Shown here: positions 45,222-56,485 of the stretch, one piece after another
How positions within the stretch are numbered: the stretch's first letter is position 1
Layout of the letters: each line of letters opens with the position of its first letter
DNA from: Cycas panzhihuaensis
Lineage: Eukaryota > Cycadophyta
Direction: 5' to 3'
Assembly: GCA_023213395.1 (NCBI GenBank)
Contig: CM041465.1
Span: forward strand, 69,385,741-69,449,740
DNA: 64,000 nucleotides
Notes under the pieces: generated by a model
Told to the model about the DNA's origin: nothing
The model's input: only the letters and a program-made list of their open reading frames with translations
Databases searched by the model: none
Made by a program: the position numbers and the translations under genes

Positions 45222-46972
45222 TCTATTTGGGTGATCAAAAAATATTTTGTGCATCCTTGCTCAATGTCACAAAAAATATGTGCTACTATCTTATCAAAAA
45301 TTTTGTTTTTCAATGATGGGTCACCTTCTCCTACTTCTTTTCTCGAGCTACTCTTATAGCTCGCAAAGTTACATGTCCTCCTTTTGTGCGTCCTCCATTA
45401 TTTTCTCATTAATTTTTATCAAGTTTTCTAGAACGCTTCTTGGAATGATTTTGAAAAAGTTGATTTCATTCAAATTTCCATTTTCATTGTCTTGTTTAGC
45501 CTTTTGTAGGGCTTTATCCATTCTCATTATCTTGTTTAGGGATTTCATAAGACTTTATTGTCGATGTATATATTTCTTCAAAGGTTCTTCAGTGCTGTTA
45601 TGTAATTGATGTTATGTTTTTTTTTTTTGACTTTTTTAATATTTTTACTTTTTCATGTATTAGGATGGAATCGAACTCTTGATACTAGGACAAATTTAAT
45701 TATCCTTAATTTTGAGCAACGCGTTTATGGTACAACCAGTTTATTCTTCTAGAAAGTTCACTTTACCCTAACTGTGGTAGGGTTTAAACTTGTTGCCCTT
45801 AACCATTTCAGGTAGTAGTTGCCCTCCTTGCTCCCTCAATTGGACAACACCATTCTTACATAACTCTTCAATCACATACAAATTTTTCCAATGTATATTT
45901 AATTCTTTTTGATGCGTTTAGAATTTGTTGTCAAATTTCCATACTCAATCACCCTTTTTGAAATATGATGTCTTGACATGGCAACTGTGTTGTGGCATTT
46001 TTTGTCTTTTCCTTGCTGTCGTCTACTTTGTTAGCTTTTTCTTATTGTTCCTCGATTGATCTTGTCCTTTTCCATTATGGCTTATAGAATTGTGACTATT
46101 ATGCATTCTATTTCCTTTGTGATCTTTCCCATTATTAGAGCAAGTTTCCTCAAAGCTATCGTTAGCATCAAAATATTCATTTTTGCATTCTGCTTCATCC
46201 ATAGTAGTATAAAGATCCTCGCTACTAATTATGCTCAAATATTCATCATTGTGACCCTCATAACAATGTTCATTTGTGTGTTTACAACTATCTGTATCTT
46301 CAAACTCCATATTATGATTCATATCGGAGATAATTTTCATATTATAACAATTAGTATTTAGTGTATTTACTCCATATGATTTCTGCAATCAATTATTTAC
46401 ATAAGAGTTCTTTCACCACCTTTAGAGTTCAAACCTGGCTACAATTTCCATAACTCTTGGGCTCTTGTTCATGTGCGTTATTCATTACCATTGTTTCTTC
46501 TATAACCTTGTATGTTCCTTAAGAGTTTTGAGCTTGAAATACTCTAATTTTTAACGACTGGATAACTTGTAATAATGCAAGGGTTAACTTTAATTATTCT
46601 AATAGATTCTCTAATAGTCTTAACACTTGTGTAATGTCTTCCAAAGAAATGTTGAATAAATTAGTGACATTGATTTGTACGGTTTCGATTGCCTGTGGCT
46701 TCCTTACTTCAATGACCTCACTTTGTTTTAGGGATACCCTCCTTTTATACACTTGCTTTGCCTATAGTTTTGTAAGGTGGGGTGGTTCTTTCCCACTTCC
46801 TTGGCCACTTTCTCCAGCGCCTTCTTTATTCAGGCGAAGTAGTCAAGTTCCATCTTAGGTTTTGGATAATCTGACATATCCTTCTTAGGATTAGCTTCCA
46901 ATTCACCTCTAACCTGTAAAGACTTTTGAGTGTGTTGCGCACAATCGACATCAAGTTACTTGATCTCATGTT
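45222..46972 (-). other. 3' part of S interior, no pol
   Basis: The minus-strand frame 46388-46023 (121 codons) is acidic and rich in Asn, Asp, His and Cys (EDTDSCKHTNEHCYEGHNDE) with no known family. It lies where pol would be in a full element. A + strand open frame at 45247-45609 is hydrophobic by composition only and not supported. Confidence 0.5.
46023..46388 (-). CDS. Unrecognised acidic frame in element S
   Basis: 121 codons, MQKSYGVNTLNTNCYNMKII to the basic end RNNKKKLTK. It has clusters of Asp/Glu and several Cys and His residues but no zinc-finger spacing that I can define. It may be the C-terminal part of the S gag protein, since it follows in the same orientation. A biased-composition accident is also possible. 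Confidence 0.3.
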   Translation of the reverse strand: MQKSYGVNTLNTNCYNMKIISDMNHNMEFEDTDSCKHTNEHCYEGHNDEYLSIISSEDLYTTMDEAECKNEYFDANDSFEETCSNNGKDHKGNRMHNSHNSISHNGKGQDQSRNNKKKLTK

Positions 46973-47189
46973 TAATGGGCAATTTTTGAAAGGGTGAATA
47001 CATGGCCCATAATTTTTGCATTTGTGGGTGCTATTGTCTCCTGTTTTTTCATAGGGCCAATCTGACCTCTAATGCTTAGACTCCAAATAAAACATACACC
47101 TTCTTGCTGGGTTTTTCTTCTATTATTGGTTAGGTATTGTTTTAGTTGAGTATGGTGACCTTGCTTCTCCTTTGCCTCGACCATTGCCT

Positions 47190-47500
47190 CGAATGTTTCT
47201 CCCTTTGGGATTATGATAATAATCATTGGTTGTGTCTGTGTCTGTGTCACCCATGTGACACCATTTCTATTATTTCTTCACATTCTTTGGATTGTGAAAG
47301 CATTCCTTTATCGTGTAGGCATCCATATCATATGTGACACAACTTCTGCTCCTTCTTTGTATGTTTCATATTATCAAAACATTCTTTTATAGTATGATAG
47401 ACTTGACACCATTTTCACTCCTTTGTTGCCTTAGTTTTAGGGTTGAGGTAACATTCCTTAGTATTGTGAGTCTCCTTCTCCCAAATATGACACCATTTTT
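47190..47500 (-). repeat. Tandem array of four zinc-knuckle-like units in S gag
   Basis: On the + strand the anchor TGACACCATTT (or TGACACAACTT) recurs at 47255, 47334, 47404 and 47488, so units are 70-84 bp. On the minus strand each opens with K-W/L-C: KWCHIWEKETHNTKECYLNP, KWCQVYHTIKECFDN, KLCHI..YTIKECFHNPKNVKK (with a frame slip) and KWCHMGDTDTDTTNDYYNPK. The shared pattern C-x2-x-..-H-x-T/I-K-E-C-..-N-P-K resembles the gag CCHC knuckle, though the second Cys is lost. Confidence 0.65.
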
Positions 47501-48250
47501 GTTCAAGACATTGAGTTGTTCTCCTTGTACTACTCAATTTATCTTCCACGGGCTCTTTCTTCTTCTCTTGTAATTTCAATCTTGCAATTTCTTCTTTTAA
47601 CTTCTCAATTTTTGATGTTTCTTCTTTCGTCATGGTTTTACGTGCCTTCTCTGCTCTTAATTCTTTAATTTCTTTATGTAACATCCTCAACACATTGTCA
47701 TGTGTGTCTAATTCCTTTAAATCTAATTCCTTTTCAAATCTAATTGCTAATTCCTTTGCTTTTGCAAATGATTTATTAGGATGTTGTTTCAATGCATTCT
47801 TTGATTGAGGTTGTAGGCAATTCACAAAGTAAATTTCTAATAGAAAATTGGGTAGCTTTTCCCCACTAGTAATATTTATTGCTATAATAGACATATGGCT
47901 TTAGTAGTTGACATAGAGCTTGAGTAGTCAAGTACTGATTCTCCTAGTCATTGCTTAAGATTTCCTAATGCCTACAAGATGACTTCGTTGCTCCATAATT
48001 TCTAGAATCTCTCCTAGAAAGCATCACAAATTTATTGCCAAGTTTTTGTAGCTACATCTAGTTCCTTGTACCATACTAATGGCACTTCCCTTAGTGTGCA
48101 TAAGAATCTCCCTTTGATATCCTTTTCATTAGTGATGTTTCTCACTTCAATCATGTTCTTAAATAGATATAGATGCTCTACTACATTTATAGTTCCATTT
48201 AATTTTAGATAGTTGAATGTCATTTGTCATGATAGCGAGGGGGCAACATT
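47415..48250 (-). pseudogene. Gypsy-type gag of element S
   Basis: The minus strand from 48223 reads MTFNYLKLNGTINVVEHLYL, NEKDIKGRFLCTLREVPLVW and YKELDVATKTWQ, the gag core with its conserved W. After frame breaks it gives DAF.ERF and LGNLKQ.LGESVLDY (47990-47920). The frame 47894-47415 then reads LQPQSKNALKQHPNKSFAKA, KELAIRFEKELDLKELDTHD and a long Glu/Lys coiled-coil-like stretch (KIEKLKEEIARLKLQEKKKE), ending in the first zinc knuckle. It would form the particle. Assignment to the Ty3 side is by wording of the gag core. Confidence 0.7.
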
Positions 48251-48440
48251 TTGGGAAGTGCCCCTTGTGTCAACACTCTTCCTCTTGTTGTGTTAACTTT
48301 GGGTGACAACCCTTCCTTTGGTGTTAACTCTTCCTCCTCTTAGAATAGTGGATTGCTCGTAGGGTCTTTCACTTGAATAATTCCTTCTACTCCTGGAATT
48401 TGAATTGCTAATGGCATTTTAACCACAAATGAACTCTAAC

Positions 48441-48671
48441 TTAGTTTAGGTAATGCATTGAATAGTTTTCCAAATTTGTCCCCAGTCCTTCTTTTGGCTC
48501 TTCTTCATTGTTATTAATGCTCTTCGAGCTTTCCTCTAGATAAAATTCTTCACTTCTTATTAGACTCCCTTTTGGGTCAGATATGTTGGGTGTAGTTTCC
48601 TTTACTCTAGTGCCTCCTTCACACATGGTTGTTTGAGGTATTACTAATTCGCTCCCTTCTGATCTATTCAT
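48441..48671 (-). pseudogene. N-terminal part of S gag or leader frame
   Basis: 76 codons (MNRSEGSELVIPQTTMCEGG onward), acidic and low in hydrophobic residues, lying upstream of gag in the same orientation. It probably encodes the disordered start of the S gag protein; no family recognised. Confidence 0.35.
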
Positions 48672-48999
48672 GGACTTCTCCTTTGTCCTTTCTCTTGGTA
48701 GTGTGCTATCTTATGCACCACCCTTAGTTTCCTTTCCCTTGCCTAATGTATTGTCCTCTAACTACTTGACTCTGGTGCTCCACTCCTTAAAGGCTACTTA
48801 GGTGGCATTACAAGGTCCCCTAACTAGCATGGTTAAGTTAAAAATTGCCATCATAGTGATAATTTGGGATCTTCTAGTCTTTGATTATACACTCTCACTT
48901 GACTTCAAGTACTTAGGCACCTTTTTATTCTAATGATTTAGTAACGAAACTAATGTCGACTATTGCTCAGCCCAACGATGTCCTAAAATCACTCAATAA

Positions 49000-49853
49000 T
49001 GTAGATGCCACGTCCTCTTGCTCCTTGATGCCAGTTACATTTAGGTTATTTGCAACATATGTAGAAACCTTACAACATTCACCACATATGCAATATACTT
49101 AATCACAATATAAGCAACCAATCATGAATCACATAGAATGCACAAGTTTTTCCTCGTAACTCATATTTTATTAATTAGCATTAAATATGCTCATAGAATA
49201 TTACATCACTTTCAATGTCTAGCTCTCACCTTTGAGAGTATATTATATGACTTAATCAATCAGCTCTCACCCTAGAGAGAATGACTCATGATCAAGTGAC
49301 TCAACTCTCAACCTTGAGAACATATCATACAACTCAATCACATGGCTCTCACCCTAGAGAGAATGACTCATATCATAAAGACTTAATCACTTGACTCTCA
49401 TATTAGAGAGAATGACTAATGATTAAATGATTCAACCCTCACCGTTGAACCAATAAGAGAATGACCTATTTATATGTTTTTACATGGCCAAAAATCTAAA
49501 AGGGTACAACTGTACAATCATCTTTTTTTGACTTCTCATAACACAAAACCCTAATTAATGATAAACAAGTGCTATTGCATATATTTGTGCAATCATATGA
49601 AATATTTTTTTGGAATCTCAACACATAGTTATTCTAAAAAGCATTTGTCATTCTAGAATTGTCCAACGTCTACAAAATTGTTCTGGCATTTGTTAAGAAC
49701 TGCTCCCCGAGAGCTAGTTTTTTGATTTGCAATTGCCCCTTGTGACTAGATTTCCATTGTTTTTATTGTTTCCTTGTTGGATCATCTTCACAATTATTCC
49801 TATAAACATCCTTGACTATTCCCAAGCATCTTGGGACAATCATATTGCATACA
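49000..49853 (-). repeat. 5' LTR of element S
   Basis: 854 bp, TGTAGATGCCACG to TTGCATACA on the + strand. It holds the same CTCACC..GAGA motif series (49226-49440), with TTAGAGAGAATGAC-like variants. Confidence 0.85.
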
Positions 49854-51266
49854 TGATAATGGTGGAGAACACACTTCAAATGAGTTCAATCAATTCAACA
49901 AGGATCATGGGATCAAGAGGTAATTTGCCATTGTCTATACACCTCAATAGAATATAGTAGTTGAACAAATAAATAGGACATTAGTCAAAAAAGTAAAATC
50001 CATGATGAATGGCAATGATGTTGTAGATTATTTATGGGTTAAAGCTATGAACACAACTATATATCTGACAGTAGAAGCACTACAAGGGTTGTTTGAGACA
50101 AAATGCTTGAGGAGGCTTGATTAGATAAGAAACCAATTATATGTTATTTGAGAGATTTTAGGCATGCAATGTACATGCATACCCCAAAGGAGAAATGACA
50201 CAAGTTGGATGACAAAAGCACTAAATGCAACCTTGTAAGATACTTTGAGGAGAGTATAGCATATAGGGTTTTTGAGTTGTTGAATAGGAGAGTCCACATA
50301 ACTTCAACGAGGGTGATAAGTCAGATTTGGGTTCAATCAATGTTGACAAATAATTTGAGGAGCTATTTGAATGCAACTCTTCATGGGATGTTGCCAAACC
50401 TAACGTTGAATCCTTTGTACCTAGTATTCATAAAGCAACAGAGTTTGAATCGTTTCAATTTTGGGAGCCTGAATTAGAGCCTTAGACTAAACTTGAAACA
50501 TCTCCCACACCTTTGCCTCCATTTTCATATAAGAAGTTAACTCAATGGAATTTGAAAACCATGGAGAATGCTAAAAAGTGGTTGCCTGAGATGGAAGGTA
50601 ATAAAAAATCCAAGATGCGACCTTCCAAGTAAGTGATCATTGCTCTCATGGAATAAGCGTTGAGTGTAGATGAACCTTTTACTATTGAGGAGGCAATTAA
50701 AGAGCAAAAGTGGAATGACACTGTGAATGCTAAAATCTAAGCAATGAGGAAGAACACACTTGGGATATAATGGAATTGCTTACTAGAAAACATACAATTG
50801 ATTGTAAATGGATCACAAAACCAAGTACGGATCAGATGGATCTGTAGAAAAATACAAAGCTAAACTTGTAACCAAAGGCTTTAAGCAATAAGAAGGAAGA
50901 TGCTCGCTTCAATTGCAAAAATAAGCACTATTTGACTCACTATAGCGATCATTGTTTAGTTCAAATCGCAATTTCATCATATGGATGTGAAGAGGGCATT
51001 CCTAAATGGAGGCTTAATAGAAGAGGTTTACATGGAGCAACTGCTTACCTTTGTGTAGAAAGGTTAGGAGCAATTGGTATGCCAATTCAAAAAGGCCTTG
51101 TATGGCTTGAAACAAGCTTCAAGAGCTTGGTATGAAAAAATTGATCAATACTAGAGATTTCTAGCTAACTCAAATCTATATATCAAGGTCTTAGTTGATA
51201 AAGTTATATTTGTGGTCTAAGGATGGTTTAGGTGTTAGAATTAATGATATAAACATTAAAGGAGAG
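49854..51266 (+). pseudogene. Copia integrase end and truncated RT of element X
   Basis: Integrase resumes as GGEHTSNEFNQFNKDHGIKR (49861-49920), VYTPQ.NIVVEQINRTLVKK (the third acidic residue, E, at about 49965) and YLWVKAMNTTIYL. RT is weak: KWNDTVNAK (50710), MDVKRAFLNGGLIEEVYMEQ (50983-51042), QFKKALYGLKQASRAWYEKI (51085-51140), then NLYIKVLVDKVIFVV (51175) runs straight into GLGVRINDINIKGEC (51228), the last codons of copia pol. So the catalytic YVDD and all of RNase H are deleted. Confidence 0.85.
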
Positions 51267-51421
51267 TGTTAGAATTATTCAATGTTTATATAGGCTCACT
51301 ACATTAAGTTATGAACCTCCCTTGTTGTATTGTACTTTAGTTAATTTTTATTATTATTGTGTTAGAATGATGAGACATGGGGGTTGCTGAATCATTCAAC
51401 ATGTCACTTTAGATGCATGCA
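51267..51421 (+). repeat. 3' LTR of element X, left half
   Basis: TGTTAGAATTATTCAATG onward, matching 31191-31345. Interrupted at 51422 by R; the rest is 57768-57899. Confidence 0.85.
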
Positions 51422-51651
51422 GGTTAGAGAAATAATAATGCTCTATCTTTTATAGTTCCTAAGGTAAAGTTGAGGGTAGTTCCTAAGGTGAAGGTGATGG
51501 TTATGTGTTCAACCCCTCTTTTATGTACTTGCAAGACTTGGCCAACATGCATTAGGCCTTCTATGAACATATGATGTATTTATATGAGAGATTTTCTCTC
51601 CTCATTAATGAATTGAATCATTATCCTTTTGAATCATTGATTGCTTTGACA
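51422..51651 (+). repeat. 5' LTR of element R
   Basis: Shares with 57538-57767 AAGGTAAAGTTGAGGGTAGT, TATGTGTTCAACCCCTCTTT and CTTTTGAATCATTGATTGCT; identity is high (over 90% by eye). Confidence 0.9.
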
Positions 51652-51784
51652 TGGTATCAGAGCAAGTTTGAAGGGGTTGGTGCTGAGATTGTCCAAACAC
51701 AAAATCTATCAAAGAAATTTTGGGGGACAATTGCTTGCAAAGATTCTCAAGGAGGAACTGACGTTGTGCAAACAAGGAGAATGA

Positions 51785-51832
51785 TGGTACGATGTTGTAC
51801 GAAATAATGCAAAACTATACATAATTGTACGC
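51785..51832 (+). promoter_or_regulatory. GTAC-rich leader module 1 of element R
   Basis: GGTACGATGTTGTACG and ATTGTACG, at the same leader position as in V and U. Confidence 0.5.
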
Positions 51833-52199
51833 AAATTTTTAAAGTGCTTAGATTCAAACGAAATTGGTGGAAAGGTTTGTCTCTTCAAATAGATCAATTT
51901 GTTCTAAAGGGTCAGATTCGAAGTGGATAAGTAAGAAAACAAGGATTTAAAATGGGTGCCCATCAAACCCTCATGTTGTAAATTTCTTTCTTTTCTCTCA
52001 GTCTAACGGATAAAACTATACTCAAAATTTTCACCTCATTAATATGGTTCTTTTGTCTCTAAGATTGAAGAATTTCGTTGGATATTTTGTAAGTTGGAAA
52101 CATTCTTTCTTTTCGAGGCCTTTTCTGAAGCGCTTAGGAGGAATTTTACAAAAATAACCACAAATCCTTAAAGCATTGGATATTAGCTCTCTTTTGAGA

Positions 52200-52200
<1 letters not shown>

Positions 52201-52237
<37 letters not shown>

Positions 52238-52291
52238 ATCCATACAATTGTACTTTTATGTACAGATCTGTACAACCGTATGACTGTATGG
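52201..52291 (+). promoter_or_regulatory. CT microsatellite and GTAC-rich leader module 2 of element R
   Basis: A CT repeat (52203-52236) precedes ATTGTACTTTTATGTACAG, TCTGTACAACCGTATG and TGTATGGCC (52248-52291). The GTATGGCC end is shared with U (complement of GGCCATACG at 40948). It lies about 65 bases before the gag start. Confidence 0.5.
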
Positions 52292-52355
52292 CCAAAACTT
52301 AGACAGAACAATCTCCTTTCTTTCTATACTTACAAATATCAGTTCTCTTTAAAAA

Positions 52356-53225
52356 ATGGCCTCCTCATTCTATCTTTGTAAAAAAAACAAATTAAATGAA
52401 CAAAACTATAACATTTGGAACATAAAAATATAGAATTTATTAATGACTAAGAATACTTGGGAGATAGTGATAGGGTAGGAAACTAAGCTAACTGATGTTG
52501 CACTCATAGGTGGTTGGAAAGAAATAGGTAGACTAGCCTTATCTGTAATTTTGTTGTCTGTAGGTGATACTATAATAAGCCATGTTAATTATGTCACATC
52601 CCCATCTCAAGCCTAGAATGTTTTAGCTTCATTATACAACGGGAAAAATGAAATACAAATTATCTCACTAAAAGAGCAGTTATATTAAATTTATGTCAAG
52701 GAATGAGAGATAGTAACTGATTTCACAACCAAAATTGCTGAAATAATAAATAACTTAGCAGTTGCAGGACAAACCCTAACACACGCTGAACTTGTACGAC
52801 TAATTATTAATAAATTACCAAAACTGTTTAATACTATGGTAAATACTCTTACCATAGGAGGCCATATTACAAACATATCTTTTGATATATTAATAGGTCA
52901 TATGCTTCAATAATATCAAAGAAACAAACAATATGAGGAAGGCACAGACTTTGAGGAACTCTGTGGGCAAAGGGAGACTAAGGAACATATGGAGAGGATG
53001 TGGCAAAAATACCAGAGGATGGGTTAGATCTCTAATCACATCGACTTTTTCACCAGAAGGAAGTGGAAGAGATTCTTGGGGAGCAAATGAAAGACAAGAG
53101 AAACCAAAAATGTTTTCATTGTCGAAGATATGGTCAACTGTCTAATGAATATAAATTACAAAACCCACAAAATTGTTTCTATTACGGAAAAACAAGACAT
53201 TAAAATTAGTGTCTATATAAGCAAG
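52356..53225 (+). pseudogene. Copia gag of element R
   Basis: Start ATG at 52356 (MASSFYLCKKNKLNEQNYNI). Continues with TKNTWEIVIG, LSVILLSVGDTIISHVNYVT, AGQTLTHAELVRLIINKLPK and LFNTMVNTLTIGGHITNISF (52830-52880). Two zinc knuckles follow: FHCRRYGQLSNEYK (53116) and CFYYGKTRH (53175), both with lost ligands. A few stops and shifts. The match ends at about 53225, where foreign sequence begins. Confidence 0.85.
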
Positions 53226-53229
53226 ACAC

Positions 53230-54950
53230 TATAATTTTGCAGGTTACTTTCAGATCTAAAATTTTTTTAGACCTCCATCAAGGGTGCAACACATTGTTTT
53301 TTCAAAAAACAGTGCCCTTTTCTTTAATTTTTCTTCAAAAAAAATATTTTTTTGTAAAAGAAGAGGCAGATCCAAGATATTAAATTATTTTGTGACTGCA
53401 AATCAGCTTAGTAATTATTTTCTGAGGTTTATAACTAATCTGCAACCTGTTTGCATCAGTTGTTCCTCAAATCTGGGCAAGTTTACTCACGGTTTTTGTG
53501 ATTTTCTCATTAAAATTTACATTTCTTAGCTCATTTTTCTCATAGAATAGGGTGTTGAACTGTTTTGCAGTTGTTTCAGTCTCTTAGACAAAAAAGACTT
53601 GAAGTCTGAGGCTCTTTGCAAGTTGTGGACCCAACTTAGGCTATTTTCAACCCACAAACCCCAATGGAAAACTGAGATTCACTATTGCAGGTACATTGCA
53701 AGAGTGTTGCTCCTCATAAGTAGTTCTCTGCACTTGTGTGATCCCACAAATCCGTTTCAGTGAAGAAACGATAATCTTTGAGGCCATACAACCAGTTTCT
53801 ACTCCTACGATCATGCACCCACCATTTTTTTCCTTTGTTTCGTACTCTTTATACAATTAACAAAATGAGTTGAAAATTTCCACACGCCTTTGTCCGACAA
53901 GTGCGGCCCTGCTTCGAAAATCTCAGATCAATTGGTGGAGTATTCACGAAAATTGAACCACCTGTTCATTTTTTCGATCGCACAGCCTCCAATCATTCAT
54001 TTGCTTTATACTTACACTGCCTACTTCAAAACTGCATACATTGACTATGCAAAATCGTCACAAGAATGTGCAAATTCTAGATCTAAAGTCAGAAATTTGA
54101 TCTGGCAATCCAGTCGATCAGTATTTTGATCTAAGCGTCCTTTTTTTTTCTTGGTCGTGTAGGTTAACGCGATTTCAGATTTTTTTAAAAATTCGATTTT
54201 TAAACATTACACTTTTAACTTTATGTTATATAATTTAAAATATTCCTTAGAGTATTCTATTTTTAATCATCTTTTTAGCATAATGTTTCATTTTAAGTTA
54301 TTTAATTAATATATTATCAATTAAAGCTTATTTAATCACTTTTAATGATTTATTTTAGCATTTTTCACTATATCGAGTATATTTAATACAAAAATTTTAT
54401 ATTTGTGTTATTTAACTCAAATTAAGTGCTCTTAAGCCACTGTTATCATTACAAAGGCGAAAATTCCCTGTGAGGTGTCCTTCATGCCCTAATTCATAAA
54501 TAAGGTCAAATTCACAATTTTTACTTTTTGAAGTCACTTAACATAAAAAATCTTTTTAGTGACTTATTAACTTTTTCAAGTCACTTTGATCATTGTAAAA
54601 GAAAAAATCACTTAAGTGATTTCATTGGGCTCCCTGCGTGGTGGCCTAGAGTCCTTGTCCAAAAAGGGACTCAAAAATCAATTTTTAATAAAAAGATCTC
54701 TCTCTTTCGTGGTTGGTTGGAACTAATTTAATTCCTAACAATTGGTGCATGGTGTCTACATATTGCAAGTGACTTATTTCTTCTTCAAGTTGAGCATTCT
54801 TCACTAAGTGGAACCCACTTGGACCTTCATCACAAAGGAATTTATCTTTATTTCTTAGGTACTTAGCACTTTTTTGATCTTTTAAAGTGCTCATTTTGTC
54901 TCAAAACATTTAATGTGTTATCATTGATGTACTCGAGTCTTTAGCCATAA
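53230..54950. other. Unassigned 1.7 kb inside R, replacing its pol
   Basis: Differs in texture from its surroundings (53280-54130 is less AT-rich; 54150-54480 is very AT-rich). No retroelement domain or LTR partner recognised. Possibly the leader of another element whose body is lost; TCCTAACAATTGGTGCATGG at 54735 has the look of an LTR end plus a primer site but cannot be confirmed. Confidence 0.45.
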
Positions 54951-54956
54951 GTGCAT

Positions 54957-56470
54957 AATTGGCTTGTAAAAATGAAAATTGGAAAGCTGCTATGGATAAA
55001 GAAATCTATTCTATTGAAAAGAATGGAACATGGGATTTAGTAGAATTGCTTAAGCACAAACAGGTAATCAACTGCAAATGGGTTTACAAGACAAATTTAT
55101 ATTATGATGGTATACTTAAGTGCCAAAAGGCCAAACTTATTGCAAGGGGCTTCAAATAAAAGGAAGGCATTGATTATGATGAGACTTTTGTACCTATTGC
55201 AAATATAAACACCATCAGACTCATCTTGGCCTTAGCTGCTCAATGCAAATGGCTAGTTTATCAGATGGACGTGAAAAACGCCTTCCTCAATGATGATCTT
55301 CAAGAAAAGGCATATTTGGAGCAACCTCTTGGTTATAAAGTACAAGGCAAGAAGCATATGGTTTGTTGCCTGAAAAAAGCTTTGTATGGCTTGAAATAAG
55401 CCCCACGAGCATGGTACTTAAAAATCAATAATTATTTTTTGAGACATGGTTTTCATTGATCCACATCAGATCCTCACTTGTACATCAAAGTTGGGAAAGA
55501 TCATACTATTTTTATTGTCTTGTACGTAGATGACTTAGTGATCACTAGTAACGACACTAAGATGATACAGATTTTCTAAGGTGATTTGAAGAGAAGCTTC
55601 AAGATGACAAATCTTCGACTTCTGCATTATTTTCTAGGCTTTGAGGTATGGCAACAGCCAGGTTATATCTTCATCTCCCAAGCTAAATATTCTTGAGACA
55701 TCTTGCAGTGCTTCAAGATGCATGATTGCAAACCAACACCAACGCCTATGGAGAATGGAACAAAGCTTACTCTCAATGAGGAAGTTGAACTTACACATCC
55801 CACTCTTTATCGACAACTGATTGGTAGCCTCATCTACCTCACCAACACTTGGTTGGACATTTCATTTGCAGTTGGGATTTATTCTAGGTACATGTCTCAA
55901 CTCAATCAGAAGCAATGAAATGCAACAAAACACATACTGAAATACATTAAAGGCATATTGCAACATGACCTTCAGTATGTACATAATGAGAACTTCATTT
56001 TGGAAGGGTTCTCAAACTCTGATTGGGCAGGTTGTCAGGATAGCAAGACATCAATCTCGGGATATTGTTTTACCCTTGGTTCTGGAGTTGTTTTGTGGAG
56101 TTGCAAGAAGCAACCCAATGTTACCTTGTCCTCCACTAAAGCAAAGTACAAAGCTATAGTCAGCACAGCTTGTGAGGCTATTTGGCTTCGTCGGATTCTT
56201 GGAGAGCTTGGACTTGATTAGGATCATCCCACCAAGATAAATTGCGACAATCAGAGTATGCTCAAGTTGGCCAAAAATACAGTTTTTCATGTGCAGACCA
56301 AACACATCGAGATTCATCATCACTTTATTAGAGAGCATGTGTAGAACGGTGAAATCAACCTCCAGTATAGATCTACAGAGCAGCAAACAACAGATATCTT
56401 TACCAAGCTTCTTGGTAGAGAAAAATTTGTAAAATTTAGAGAAGGTCTACGGGTCCGACTTAACATTATA
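54957..56470 (+). pseudogene. Copia RT and RNase H of element E
   Basis: Reads NENWKAAMDKEIYSIEKNGT, WDLVELLKHKQVINCKWVYK (55030-55090) and AKLIARGFK. Then IDYDETFVPIANINTIRLIL, YQMDVKNAFLNDDLQEKAYL (55260-55320), CLKKALYGLK, and an intact catalytic box VLYVDDLVITS (55520-55550). LLHYFLGFEVWQQPGYIFIS follows. RNase H has GFSNSDWAGCQDSKTSISGY (56005), TLSSTKAKYKAIVSTACEAI and KTKHIEIHHHFIREHV-like codons (56300), ending TTDIFTKLLGREKF (56390). Only about seven stops, so less decayed than its host R. Confidence 0.9.
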
Positions 56471-56485
56471 AACAATAAGGGGAGG

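Larger units (their letters stand above)
44369..49853 (-). mobile_element. Gag-only LTR element S, minus strand, nested in X integrase
   Basis: Two LTRs of about 854 bp (44369-45221 is 3', 49000-49853 is 5') share long stretches such as CAACATATGTAGAA-like, TTACATCACT and GGATCATCTTCA. The target repeat is TGATAA at both sides (44363-44368, 49854-49859). It splits the SDNGGE motif of X, whose GGEHTSNEFNQF resumes at 49861. The interior has gypsy-like gag, a zinc-knuckle array and no pol, matching the gag-only (TR-GAG) class. The primer site after the 5' LTR is not a clear iMet site. Confidence 0.85.

Noticed and set aside
44600-49440. CTCACCC..GAGA motif series as a separate repeat array
   Set aside because: Both series are parts of the two S LTRs and are explained by the LTR duplication.
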